DNA of 64,000 nt from assembly GCF_040183065.1 (NCBI RefSeq), contig NC_091123.1, forward strand, positions 114,593,127 to 114,657,126. The letters run 5' to 3'. This document shows, in pieces, positions 50,001-59,598 of this stretch. The notes beneath the pieces are model-generated. The model saw only the letters and a list, made by a program, of their open reading frames with translations. It ran no database searches and was not told the origin of the DNA. The stretch comes from Periplaneta americana (taxonomy: Eukaryota > Arthropoda > Insecta > Blattodea > Blattidae). The position numbers were made by a program, and so were the translations under genes. Position 1 is the first letter of the stretch. Each line of letters begins with the position of its first letter.

Positions 50001-50300
50001 AGAGGGAAAACCTCCTTGAGGACCACCGCCCGATGGGCCTGATGGGAAGCCCGGACCAGAAGGACGGCCGGAGGGATATCCTGCCTGGCCACCCTGTTGC
50101 GATCCCCCGGAAGGGAATCCGGGCCCGCCACCTGGAGCTCCACCACCAGATGGTCCACCTGATGGGTAACCACCTGATGGTCCTGCACCAGGTCTGCCAC
50201 CTGAGGGGGAAGGACCACCTGTACCTCCACCAGGCTGTGAGCCGGGACCCCCTGATACTAAGGGATTTTGGGGTCGATTATAGGTGTATCCTTCTTGGGC
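47100..50300 (-). CDS. Exon 3 of secreted chitin-binding, Gly/Pro/Ser-repeat cuticle protein
   Basis: It encodes residues 19-1,084 of the inferred 1,084-aa protein and ends in TAA (47,102-47,100). It begins right after a minus-strand acceptor, 'attgttgtaattcacag', with 'AQEGYTYNRPQNP'. Residues ~30-555 are a Gly/Pro/Ser array built from 'RPGGFPSGPSGGG' and 'QGGYPSGGPSGG' modules. An acidic linker follows (~557-591). Then comes one type-2 chitin-binding domain (CBM14/peritrophin-A) with cysteines at 592, 608, 614, 624, 637 and 645 (spacing 15-5-9-12-7) and aromatics 'PFPGYYADVETQ'. The C-terminal arm repeats 'GGPSGGYPGAGGP' (13 residues, 39 bp). One chitin-binding domain plus low-complexity arms suggests a CPAP1-type extracellular cuticle protein, perhaps elastic like resilin. 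It has no RR domain. Antisense open frames of 445 and 545 codons are shadows of the repeats. Copy number of the 39-bp repeat may be misassembled. Confidence 0.92.
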   Translation of the reverse strand, partial: AQEGYTYNRPQNPLVSGGPGSQPGGGTGGPSPSGGRPGAGPSGGYPSGGPSGGGAPGGGPGFPSGGSQQGGQAGYPSGRPSGPGFPSGPSGGGPQGGFPSGGPSTGRPNDFPSGPSGGGPSGGRPGSGPQGGYPSGGPSGGRPGGFPSGPSGGGTQGYPSGGPSGGPSGGRPGGFPSGPSGGGSQGYPSGGPSGGPSAGGPSGGRPGGFPSGPSGGGPQGGYPSGGPSGGPQGGYPSGGPSGGRPGGFPSGPSGGRPGGFPSGPSGGGQQGGYPSGGPSGGPQSDYPSGGPSGGPSGGRPGGFPSGPAGGGQQGYPSGGPSSGGPGGFPSGGPSGGPQGGYPSGGPSGGRPGGRPGGFPSGPSGGGPQGGYPSGPSGGPSTGGPGGFPSGPSGGPSTGRPGGFPSGPSGGPSTGRPGGFPSGPSGGRPGGYPSGPSGGGPQADYPSGPSGGGPSGGFPSGPAGGGQQGGRPGSGGPSGGFPTGPSGGGQQGGGFPSGGPQGTGGGAPGGGFPGGRPGGFPGGFPGSPGGFPGGPGGFPGGDEGTVDEGDYSAIPGEPGIDYPIYAEVPLTSFSCDQQPFPGYYADVETQCQAFHVCANNKTYDFLCPNGTVFHQEYFVCVWWDQFDCNTAPSLYGLNEFIYDYSIIGGPQGPGGPGGVAGFPAGPGGFPAGPGGVFPGGPGGFPSGGGPGAGGRPGGFPGAGGPGGPSGPGGRPNDFPGAGGPGGSSRPGGFPGAGGPGGYPGAGSPGGYPSAGGPGGPSGPGGFPGAGGPGGRPGAGGPSGGYPGAGSPGGPSGGYPGAGRPGGPSGGYPGAGGPGGPSGPSGGYPSAGGPGGPSGGYPGAGGPGGPSGGYPSGGGPGGPSGGYPGAGGPGGPSGGYPGAGGPGGPSGGYPGAGGPGGPSGGYPGAGGPGGPSGGYPGAGGPGGPSGGYPGAGGPGGPSGGYPGAGGPGGPSGGYPGAAGPGGPSGGYPSGGGPSGPSGGFPGSGRPSGPTGGFPGAGGPGGPSGGYPGPGGPSGPGGPTGPVGRPGGPGGPSGGAGRPGVSSDTQFPGTRPSQPDREYLPPYNG

Positions 50301-50403
50301 CTGTGAATTACAACAATCCCAAGTTATTTGATTAGGTCTACTCTTGATATTTGACATCAAAATTATTCGACAAATACTATAATGGTATATTGTTTATACT
50401 TAC

Positions 50404-50432
50404 CAAACATGTACGGCTAATAGCCAGGAGCG
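50404..50432 (-). CDS. Exon 2 (29 nt) of the cuticle protein: core of signal peptide
   Basis: It is bounded on the minus strand by an excellent acceptor (cgcttcttttgtttcag) and donor (GTAAGTATA). The exon supplies two bases of a split codon and then 'LLAISRTCL', ending in phase 0 at exon 3. The alternative frames either hit a stop or lack the phase match. The intron to exon 3 is 103 bp. Together with exon 1 it gives MKACTLFIALLAISRTCLA, with predicted cleavage before QEGY. Confidence 0.88.
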
Positions 50433-50825
50433 CTGAAACAAAAGAAGCGAACTGTGAAATTTAGAGAAAAGTACAGCCACAGCTATGGCTATTACAAGTT
50501 ACTATTTTACAAGAAGTCAGGATTAAAATTCTAGTTTACAAAATTGGAGTTTAAAGCCGTAAGAGACAATAAAATATGCGTCACACACAATTTGCAGTGA
50601 TACAAGATACACACCACTTCATAGTTCCTTACTGCAACTTTACATAGGGGTATTTCTGAACTGATTGTTACAATAAGTAATTTTATAAACGGCAGATAGC
50701 GATTACATCGTTCGCACGCACATAAAGAATTCAACATTTTATTGGAATTCCTTGCGCAAAATGTTGTCTTCAAGCGGTAAATTGGCAACATTATCTCGGA
50801 ACCGAAATTTGTCGTGATATATATT

Positions 50826-50935
50826 TTTATTCGATTATTTAACGACGCTGTATCAACTACTGGGTTATTTAGCGTAGATAGAATTCATGATACCGAGATG
50901 GTATTTGGAGCGATGAGGATGCTGGTAACTTAAAG
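50826..50935 (-). mobile_element. Truncated SINE in the cuticle gene's long intron
   Basis: It starts 'TTATTTAACGACGCTGTATC' (inverse of the SINE 3' end) and continues with 'GGTTATTTAGCGT' and 'GGTATTTGGAG'. The tRNA-like head is missing. Same family as 32,515-32,770. Confidence 0.6.
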
Positions 50936-51650
50936 TATAGGTACACTGGTGATAATTTTAGGGCGCTGAATAAACTTTCAATTTCGCGTTAGTGTGTGGC
51001 AACAGAACCTCATCTGAGTAGGACAAAACGATGCTTCTAGTTTATTTTGTCAGAGATTGGAAACAAAGATAGTAGTTTTCACCGACTTCTCAAAAGGAAA
51101 TTTGAGACTTTGAACTTGCATGTACGGTATCGTTGTCATGCAACATTAGGAAGTGAAGAGAGGCTGGTCCAGAAACACTTGGATTATTATTATATAAGCA
51201 AATATTATATTGAATTATATTAAAGTATTTCCAGAAAGTAAAAAAGTTGTAGCTGCAATTTTTCTGTATGTTGAACTGAAATAATAAACATATTTTGATT
51301 ACGTATAAAATGTTAAAAAATAAAACACTCCTGTCAGATTTTTTTTTGAAATGACAATAACACTTTTTTATTGTTCTCTCGTGGAAGCAGGTGACTGCTT
51401 TGAAGCTTAAGAATTTCATCAATGATAACATTGATTTCAAGTAGGAGAGAATGTAAGATGTGATGTAGAATATCGGCTGGCTCTTGTAAGTTAATTGCGT
51501 GAGTTATCAAAACCTACCTCTAAAATATCTTAAGTCAGTCAAGCTATACTTAGGAAATAAAATACAAATTCGAATATATTTGACTTGCATAGTTTGTGTT
51601 ACTGTAAGTATACTTTATTCGAGAATTCACTTTATACCAATTTTTAAAGT
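50936..51650. other. Intron sequence, no feature recognised
   Basis: AT-rich interior of the 9-kb intron. No exon-like frame with flanking splice sites was found. Confidence 0.45.
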
Positions 51651-51665
51651 AATTATAATAACTAT

Positions 51666-51817
51666 ACACGCGTTTAGCATGAGACGAACTCGATAGCTCA
51701 GTGGTAGAGCGCCTGACCGGAGAACAGGAAGTCGCAGGTTCGATTCCCGCTCGAGGTTGTGAAATTTTTCTTTCATACCATGGCATGATTGTGACTATAA
51801 TAGTATTTAAATTCATC
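51666..51817 (+). mobile_element. tRNA-headed SINE with a perfect 15-bp target-site duplication
   Basis: AATTATAATAACTAT occurs at 51,651-51,665 and again at 51,818-51,832. The head (about 51,687-51,758) nearly folds as a tRNA: acceptor AACTCGA/TCGAGGT with one mismatch, D arm GCTC/GAGC, anticodon stem CCTG/CAGG with loop CCGGAGA (anticodon GGA, Ser), and T arm GCAGG TTCGATT CCCGC with one mismatch. C at position 33 instead of U, the target duplication and the extra 3' body make it a SINE rather than a tRNA gene. It lies in the cuticle gene's intron 1. Confidence 0.8.
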
Positions 51818-52182
51818 AATTATAATAACTATTCCAATATTGAATAGTTGAGGAAAAAGTAAAAGACCGTTGAGACGAATATATATAATATATACATAAT
51901 TGAGATTATTATAATATTTTTTCGATGTCGGAATTATCTAAGATGAAAGTTATGTAAGTTGCAAGTATGAGTTTTTAAGCATTTTAGCAGTCGTTGAGAA
52001 TTGTTTTTTAATTGAATAAGTTTATAAGTTTAATGCCAGAAAAATAGAATACAAATAAATTGTGAATATGCAAAATTCTAGCACTCCCCTGAAAGAGAGG
52101 AGAATTTAAAACACAATAAAGTTACATGCATAAATCACAATAAAATAACATCTAAAAGAAATCATATAAATTAATATACAAT

Positions 52183-52561
52183 AATAATAATAATATTAAT
52201 AATAATAATAATAATAATAATAATCCGTGGCGCTACAGTCCGTGAAGAGCCTAGACCGACCAGCCGGCTTCTAGCCTCACGGCCACATGCCGAAGCAGAG
52301 GTGGACGATCATCTAACCAGAATAGAGGTATCGTGTGGTTAGCACGATAATCCCCCCAGTCGTTATAGCTGCCATTCGCAACCGGATTTCGCTACCTATC
52401 GTAGCTCCCCAAGACCATCACGATGCTGGGTGGGCACCGGTCCCATACACTGTCCGAAATTTCATGAGAAAATGTCTTCCCCCCATGAGGACTCGAATCA
52501 GCGCGCATTTCGTAACGCGAGTCCTAGGCAGGATGCCTTAGACCACGACTCCACGGCGCGG
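52183..52561 (-). mobile_element. tRNA-derived SINE, minus orientation, with (AAT)n tail
   Basis: In reverse, the head starts near 52,561 with 'GCGCCGTGGAGTCGTGGTC' and a B-box 'GATTCGAGTCCTC'. The body runs to 52,225, where the (AAT)n tail (52,183-52,224) begins. It resembles a SINE I know from cockroach and termite sequence. A (TA)n run follows at 52,569-52,595. Confidence 0.75.
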
Positions 52562-52599
52562 GACATATTATGTATATATATATATATATATATATAATA

Positions 52600-54625
52600 T
52601 AATTGTATGGACAATTTTTATTATTATTAAATAGATAATATGCAATTGAACGTCTAATATTTACTCGGGTGAAACAACTTCAAAATAAGAATTTAGTACT
52701 GTATTAAGAACTCATTTCCAAATACATTAAAAGTGGGATAGTTTTAAGTCTCATATTTTTTAAAAGTCTTACTAACAGAGAAAATGTAAAAAGTTTATCA
52801 TCATAATCACCATAATCTTCTGATGATATGTATAAGTAAATCTTGGTTCTGAAAAAATATAACAGTTTGAATTTGAGGATTGTGAGTGAAAAATAAATTT
52901 ATATGTGTCATTATATCTTAAGACCTGTTTAAGAAACAGAAACGCGGACTATAATATGTTGATAGGGCACCGTTAAGAGTAAGCTTTCAGAACGTCAAGA
53001 AATCACCTGGAATGTAACCATTAACATCTATTCAAATAAATTACAACAAAAAATCGTAAGCCATCAGTAAGTGTCGGAAATAGACCTATCATTGATTAAT
53101 TAATGAATTCCATCACCATTATCCTATGCAGTAAAGTAGTGAACACGTTGTTCCGTCCTTGTGAGGAATATAAACTAACATTACATATTTGATAAAACGG
53201 TTTCCTTTGTTATGTAGTTATAGTTAGAAGACTGAAGACCACCGCTTAAAGGAAACACAGACCAAACATATCCAGTCTGTATGAAAGAGACATAAATTGT
53301 TTATTCTTATTTGAATCGATCCCGGGTCCGCTGGAATTGTGAATTATTTTATTATTTAAAAGAATAGGAAGTGTTGTAGACCCCGTTTAAGTTAGTGACA
53401 CAGAATCCTTGTACCCGATTGCGTGATTCTCTGTCCGTAACACTGAACCCGTTTCTGGGCAGGAAGTGAGAGACTGAATCTTCCATGAGAATCCTCTGGA
53501 TTCCACAAAATAAGTAAAGCATTTAATTAATTAGAGAATTTTTAGAGAAGCGCTGTTATAATAAGGGGAACTAGCACTCTCACTTTTGTCCCACACTCGT
53601 AAAAAAATTACGTTACGTCATATTTCATAGAAACACTCGCTCTTTATCGTCTGCCTTTGTTTCCTGTTTTCGCACGGTCGTTTAGGAAACTTGAAAAGGG
53701 TTTAGTTGTGAGTATCTTTTGCCAATCTCAGGCAACGAGCTTGTCAGGTGTTGTAATACTTCCCTTTTGTGTTGGAAGATAATCTGCAGAATGGATAGTA
53801 CAAAGCAGCTATTGTAAAATTACATGTGGGAATTGGAACAATTCTTATGACCACCTGCAGTCTTTATGGCCATTAGTATTATATTTCTATTCAAAGTTAA
53901 ACTAGTAGTTTAATAGAGTTATTTGCAGTTTACACAAATCTCCTTCACTTGGGGACACAGAACGCATTAGGTTCACAGTTATTTTAAATATTTCACAACA
54001 GATTTAAGGACACGGACTTCTTCAATTATTTTAAAATCACCAACATCAAGGTTGTCTTAGAGAATCTTTCCACTTTTTCCTTGAACGTCCTTCCATTATG
54101 TTTGTTACTTTGTATGTCATACTTCGTGTATTCTACTTCCCTTCTGTTTTCTATGTTAATAAGCTTTCAGCTCAAATGTTTGGTCTTAAGTTCCCTTTCG
54201 TATAATTCGAATATTAATATTTTTATACTTTCTGGTTATATGAAGTATACAAAAAACGTTGTGCTGCTGTAAAACATATATTACGAAATTTTCTCTTCCA
54301 TTTTTTTAATAAAACTAAAACCTATAATTTACAGTGTCGTTAAAACAACGATCCAAGAAACAAGATACTTTGAAACTGGCACATATTACACCGTCTCTCG
54401 TGTATACCTTTTATATATCATCAGTAGGTACTTGAAATGTATATTAATCTTGGTTATATGCAAAACATCTTAGTATTTCGCACTTTAAGCGAAACTTAAT
54501 TCTTTTTTCCTCTTTTACGAAGTATAAGAAAAGTGTTTTAACACAGTGAAAACTGAGGTTTCGAAATAGTTATGTACATATACACAAATATTCAACTTCT
54601 CTGGTGTTGAAAAGGTGAGTTATTA
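52600..54625. other. Intron sequence, no feature recognised
   Basis: AT-rich part of the cuticle gene's intron 1. A 63-codon frame at 54,081-54,272 is Leu/Ser/Phe-rich without family resemblance. Confidence 0.45.
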
Positions 54626-55071
54626 GTCTAAAGCCCGGAATTTTAGGTGCTAAAAGTTAAGAATGACACTGAGCGTAGATGAATAGAAGTGGTGCCCTGA
54701 AGAGGATTTTAAGCTTAGTTCACAAGAGTCCGATATGTAATAATAGACAACAGAGTCAGAAGGACTGAGCAATGAATCTTGTAAACCGTGCGCTAATTTG
54801 TAAGTGGTGGTTAAGAGGATTAGAGACCCTTAATGGTACCAAAGGGAAAATACTGAATGACAAGAATGGCATCTCAAAGAAGTGGAGGCATGGCAATGAT
54901 AAATCGTGTGCTAGTTTGTAAAGTGGTGGTTGTGAGGATTAGAGATCTTTAGCGGTACCGAAGGGAAAATATTGAATGACATATCAAAGAAGTGGGGGCA
55001 TGGCTTCTATATTTATAAACTATAGCGAGGAACAATATTAACTTTTATCACCTAAAATTCCTGGCTCCAAC
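54626..55071. mobile_element. Terminal-inverted-repeat element with internal tandem duplication
   Basis: The inverted ends share GGAATTTTAGGTG, then TAAAAGTTAA after one mismatch. TTATTA flanks both sides. The inside contains two copies of a ~120-bp unit (54,775-54,890 and 54,898-55,005: 'GTGGTGGTTRWGAGGATTAG', 'GGGAAAATA'). A hAT-like MITE is likely but the target duplication is not 8 bp for certain. Confidence 0.6.
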
Positions 55072-55243
55072 TTATTACATGGCAGCCAACTGTTCATTTA
55101 CAATCTTTTTTCTTATTCACAACTTTCAAATCAGCTGTTAAAAATATATTAATGTGACTTAAATATTCCTACCTGCAAATAATGCCTTTCATGGCGATTT
55201 ATTTTTTATTTTTTGTGAGAATTACTTTCTCTATGAAAAATAT

Positions 55244-55479
55244 ACTATAGATCGTCTGTGGATTCTGTAGAGCAACTTGCGCATGACGTCACTTGAGAGA
55301 GGGCGGAGCCTTGCTCCCTTCCTTTCTCCAGGCGAGCTGGCGAGACTTCACATAGCGTTCCACTCCCACGGAATTTCTTTTGTGCCTTGACTACTCAGTG
55401 AATTAGCCAGCTATGACGCCAGTTGCGCAGGTCGTGTTTTGTGACTGACACTCTACAGATTCCACTGACGATCTATAGT
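55244..55479. mobile_element. TA-flanked MITE (~236 bp)
   Basis: The ends TATAGATCGTCTGTGGATTC and GAATC..-type inverse (GACGATCTATAG) form ~28-bp inverted repeats with two mismatches. The inner part also folds ('TTGCGCATGACGTCA' versus 'GACGCCAGTTGCGCA'). It is GC-richer than the surrounding intron. Confidence 0.65.
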
Positions 55480-56690
55480 TAATATTTTTAAATAATCAAT
55501 TACTTCATACCTCTCAAACATGTAACGAGGCAATTTGATTTTGCTATTTAGATGAAACTATGGATAATACACCGTTACTATAATTAACATGATTAAAATT
55601 AGCTAAGTAACTGAAAACAAATTTACAGAAATTAACACAAGAGTGATGACATAGAGAATTGTAAATTTTTCCTGTATAGCATACATTGTGAAGACACTAT
55701 GGTATGCAGGACAGTAGAAGTGCAACACTTCTTTAACTTCGTCATTAGAAGAAACAAATTAAAAGCTGTATTATAAATTGAATTATACAGATTAAAAGAC
55801 TTTCAATATTTTTTTTATCTAATGGCGGGACACTTGACTTAAGTCATTCCCCAATCGTCACCATGTAATGGGCGTCTCACTGAAGCTGTACAGTAGATTT
55901 TAACCGCATTAGGCGTAGCAATTGTTGCAACATGTAAGACGAACTACTACATAGCATCGTATGATGATTGATAGAGCTATGGTGAAGGAAACGGGAGTAC
56001 CCAGAGAAAACCTATTACCAAGCCTCACAAATTTGAGTTGGGCCTACAAAAAAAATAACTTATGTTTGTAAAACCTCTGAACTTCGCGAATCAAATTCTC
56101 ACTTATTAAATTTCATACAAACAAATCCTAAGTAATTGAGGAACTTAAGGAAAGCTATTTTTTTGTTTAGTTATTGCATTATAGTTATGTAGTATATATA
56201 ATTATTAATACCAAAGCATTGAAAAGGATGGGCCCTTTAACTAAAAGTCTACGCTTTCAGTACCTTTTTTCTTCAACGATAGTCCCACTGCATTGTTGAC
56301 GATTGTGGAGTGTTGACTGAAGCTACAAACTCTGAATATAATGTTTAACAGCATTATTTTCATTATGGCTATTTTCAAATATATTTAACGATTGATTTAT
56401 ACGCAGTCGGTGAGATTTTAGTGGTACTGGCTGGAATGATGCCAACTGAGGAAATATATGACAGTACACAAAGGAACTTCGTGATTTAAAAGATAGAACC
56501 TATTCGAACCGAAGATTATAATTTTCATGAGGTTTAGAGATCTATTAAATTATTCTTTTCTAAATTATTACTTCATTTACTGATTATCATGAAACTGAAA
56601 TTAGTTTATGAATCTGACAGGTTTAAATATGTTTCGTAAATAATAATTTCTCAGGAATTTTAGTGATTTTTAATGAAATTTTTTATCTTT
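55480..56690. other. Intron sequence, no feature recognised
   Basis: AT-rich sequence without supported features. Confidence 0.4.
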
Positions 56691-56694
56691 GTAG

Positions 56695-56892
56695 TTGCCA
56701 CGGTAGCTTAGTGCTAGCGTACTGGGATTATATTGCAGAGAACCTGGATTCCAATTTGTGTTGAATCACCTTGAATTTATAAGTTTTGTTGGGCAAGCCC
56801 GTGGTGCGGGCAACACAGGGGTTTTCTTCGGGTTCTCAGGTCCCCCTGTGACATTTCAACAATTATTTTTCATCATCATCATCATCATCTCC

Positions 56893-56924
<32 letters not shown>

Positions 56925-56926
56925 TA
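56695..56926 (+). mobile_element. tRNA-headed SINE with (ATC)n tail
   Basis: The head 'GCCACGGTAGCTTAGTGCTA' and a degenerate B-box 'CTGGATTCCAATTTG' are followed by a ~120-bp body. (ATC)n at 56,874-56,926 ends the copy. Confidence 0.6.
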
Positions 56927-57328
56927 TTACGAGTATAAGGTGCCGGTACAACCACCGTCTGTAGTGCACTCTGGACAGTCTCTGACGAAATATGTGGTCT
57001 ACGCTTTTCGGCACTAGTGACATCTATGAGCTATGTTCATAGAGTCGGTGCAATTACGGAAAATTAGAGACCCTGCCGTTATATCCACAAAATAATTGCT
57101 TCTATATTTTTACTATTTGATTGGTAACTTCAATATTTTTGTTGTTTTTTATTTTAGTAATTAGACTATTCTATAAATAAACTTACAAACGAACTAAAAT
57201 TTAATGTTACGTGATCCAGTTTCGATGCAAGATACATACTTTAGCGAACTGAGTTCTATTCAAAGCAGGGAATTGGGGCATTATCTTCCTTTAATGGGAA
57301 CGTCTTTGTACATCTTGATTACACAACA

Positions 57329-57528
57329 TTTAACACTGTATCACTTCGGAATATGTATGATAAGACTTTCTTGTGTTAAATTCTAACGTACTTTGTTTAC
57401 ATTTTTCTACCTTTTATGGGTCATCCTCAGTTCTGAGGATAACCCATAAAAGGTGGAAGGAAACATGTAAACAAGGTACGTTAGAATTTAACACAAGAAA
57501 GTCTTATCATACATATTCCGAACTTTTT
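57329..57528. mobile_element. Near-perfect palindrome: fold-back element B
   Basis: Symmetry is centred near 57,430 (CTCAGTTCTGAG). Arms run out to TTCGGAATATGTATGATAAG (57,345) and its exact inverse ending at 57,522, with few mismatches over ~178 bp. The outer motif is shared with 15,767-16,152, so both belong to one fold-back family with different centres. Confidence 0.85.
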
Positions 57529-58900
57529 TGTGTTGTGTTGGGCGTTAGCCTTGTATTGTGCTGACTACGTGGTCAGAGATTCCAGATATTGAGACAAGAG
57601 TGAAATTGGAACGAACCACTGGGTTTCAATACTCTTTGAAAACAGCTCTACGTAACATATGCGACAAATAAATTTCATTACTTTCCTTGCTCTAATAATG
57701 GACTGACATAGCTCTAATACGTTGATGTCTGACACTTGTAACACTGTAAAAACTCCAACAATTTTAATACTGTAAACATATTTAATTCCACTACTAGACT
57801 CAGTATTTTTGTGAACATACTTAAGGTGAAAGTTTTCTACATTGCTAATAAATTTGTTTTAAATACTGCAGTAACAAATGTTCGATTTAAAATATATTTT
57901 TTTAAATATCGCATAAGTATGCTATCCACTGCCTATCCAAGTAGACCGTAGTTCGATTTACCGCGTTGGCAATGAACGAGCTTTATCTTTCGTCCACGGA
58001 ACTGAGTTTTATCCACTGTCATGTGCTATGCTGAGTTGTCTCAGCGGTGACAGAGTGGTGTACTAACCACACGAATAGGGAGGCCCGCAATGTGAGCTTG
58101 TCTTCAATGTTGGTTCAAAGATATAACTCCTCCACACCACATTGAATTTTAAATCGGTATTATAAAGAGGTAAGACAAACGAAAAAAAAGAAAGCATAGT
58201 ATGGCTCTTCATAAAGCTAAAAGCTTTCTTATTACCTGGGAATAAGAATAATTTCATTTCTGAGTTGGGAGATGTGTGAGAAGTAATTGATTTGCTAGAA
58301 CGAGGATGATGATAGTAGAGCCTCCTATGGTTGAAAAAAGGCCTTTCATTTACAAGCATAAACCCTTTGTTTGTTCTAAAGTTTCTAAATAAGTTTTGTG
58401 GATTTACTTTACTTCCTAAAGGAACCATGTTGCCTTTTATAAATCTCTTAATCTCGGCCGGATTTGAACCCGTGTCAGTCGGTTCTGGTGACAACTACTT
58501 CACTACTTTAAATATTTATTTCTGCTTAATTGCAGATTATTAATAATTCATACAGATATTTGAATTCATAAACAGTAATATTAATAAAATACCTGAACAA
58601 ATAATTATCTTATACGTATATGAGGTATCATGTTAATATTTGGAACAAGAAATACTTTATTTACTATAAAAACGATCATTCTTAATATTTATTCCATTCC
58701 ATTCTGTTCTGTGCCTATGAAATTCGACCAGTCACTAGCAACGTGATTCAAATACAAGAAACGACAGACATGAAAAAAAAATTGTCAGCAGTACTATGAG
58801 AAATGATGACACTAGAAACATATAAAGTACAAACGGTGAAGAACTACATATATCAGGAAAAAAAAATTGAATGAACATAGTGGGATGAGTAACGATCTAA
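57529..58900. other. Intron sequence with degenerate tRNA-like patches
   Basis: 58,030-58,100 and the reverse strand at 58,450-58,500 ('GGCCGGATTTGAACCCG' in plus sense) look like eroded SINE heads. No boundaries could be set. Confidence 0.35.
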
Positions 58901-58927
58901 TCGCTCGGATAGCAACAGATTGGAGGA

Positions 58928-59134
58928 ATGTACGTAGGCTGTGTATGTTTAGTCAGCAGTTCTAAATCTGGTTTAATCCTCGTAAATGACACTAGTAAGG
59001 CATCACTCGTGAGACAACTAAGCCAGGAGATAATGGATATGAGTGGCCAGTTCCTTACCCATCCATTACACATATCGCTGACTAGCAATACAATTGCACT
59101 AATCAGACTTGAAGTGTATGCATTGGAAAAATAA
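58928..59134 (+). pseudogene. Possible chemoreceptor-like C-terminal fragment (weak)
   Basis: A 68-codon frame reads 'GLILVNDTSKASLVRQLSQE', then 'FLTHPLHISLTSNTIALIRL'. The pattern of a helical 'Q-L-x-Q-E-I' segment followed by 'Q-F-L-x-H-P-L' recalls the region before the last exon of insect gustatory receptors. There is no TYhhhhhQF signature. No flanking exon was found. Chance is a serious alternative. Confidence 0.2.
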
Positions 59135-59217
59135 TTATTTCAATTTTGTATCAGTTCAATCGTAAAAAAAAAGTTTATATAACGCAGATGGTTGGTATGT
59201 GAATTGGAGTAATACTG

Positions 59218-59304
59218 GGTGAACAGTATAGAGCAGAACAGGTTTCACTGCTGGCCGGCCGGCTATGCGCGCGAGGCTTCTGTTCTGCTCTGTACTGTTC
59301 ACTA
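59218..59304. repeat. Short GC-rich hairpin in intron 1
   Basis: GTGAACAGTATAGAGCAGAA (59,220-59,239) pairs with TTCTGCTCTGTACTGTTCAC (59,283-59,302). The ~35-nt loop is GC-rich with GGCCGGCCGGC. It lies about 160 bp downstream of the exon-1 donor. It could be a tiny MITE or a structured RNA segment. Confidence 0.65.
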
Positions 59305-59461
59305 AGTATAAGATCGGCTTAGTAGTTACAGTAAGAGTACTGGCATGTTATTTTGGGATACAGTATTTTAAAAAATGTCGTAAGTAGGGTATGAAATTAA
59401 TTTTTGTTATTACTACAAACATCTCTGATTTATTTTAATCTTTGTGTATTTCTATACTTAC

Positions 59462-59486
59462 CTATAAATAGCGTACACGCCTTCAT
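59462..59486 (-). CDS. Exon 1 coding part (25 nt) of the cuticle protein: start codon
   Basis: ATG at 59,486-59,484 has A at position -3. It encodes MKACTLFI plus one base, then donor GTAAGTATAG. The single leftover G joins exon 2's CG to make Ala, so both introns are phase-consistent (1, then 0). A short first exon, one long intron and signal-peptide splitting are common in insect cuticle genes. The intron is 9,029 bp and full of repeats. The ATG at 50,360 that would extend exon 3 lies inside intron 2 and is not needed. Confidence 0.85.
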
Positions 59487-59565
59487 GATTGTTGTGCAGC
59501 TTCTGTAACAGCATGAAGTTACGTGTTAAAAATGTATATGAGTAAGAAGAAACTGGTAATCCACT
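59487..59565 (-). promoter_or_regulatory. Predicted 5' leader of the cuticle gene, with an overlapping upstream ATG
   Basis: A transcript starting at about 59,565 would have a 79-nt leader. An upstream ATG at 59,514-59,512 is 28 nt ahead of the main ATG, out of frame, in poor context (T at -3). It would run through the exon 1-2 junction to a stop in exon 2. The start site is inferred from the TATA spacing. Confidence 0.45.
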
Positions 59566-59590
59566 AACACTTACTTGTATATTTCGAAGG

Positions 59591-59598
59591 TATTTATA
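59591..59598 (-). promoter_or_regulatory. TATA box of the cuticle gene
   Basis: Minus-strand TATAAATA. An initiator-like TTAGT (59,567-59,563, compare arthropod TCAGT) puts the start A about 33 bp downstream, close to the normal TATA spacing. Tissue-specific cuticle genes commonly use TATA promoters. Both elements are short, so the support is mainly their spacing to the exon-1 ATG. Confidence 0.6.

Noticed and set aside
49352-50335. 327-codon plus-strand frame antisense to the cuticle exon
   Set aside because: His/Gln/Arg repeat text that mirrors the coding repeats, with no domain or splice context.
50301-50360. In-frame ATG extension of exon 3 as the true start
   Set aside because: It would encode a non-hydrophobic start without a signal peptide, and it spans a good splice acceptor. 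The spliced start fits far better.
51687-51758. tRNA-Ser (GGA) gene
   Set aside because: It folds almost completely, but has C33, mismatches in stems and a 15-bp target duplication around a longer unit, so it is a SINE head.
59503-59574. A 72-bp 5'-UTR intron (donor GTAAGTGTT, acceptor gctgttacag) upstream of the cuticle ATG
   Set aside because: The TATA box and initiator place the transcription start inside this segment, and the intron would be unusually short.
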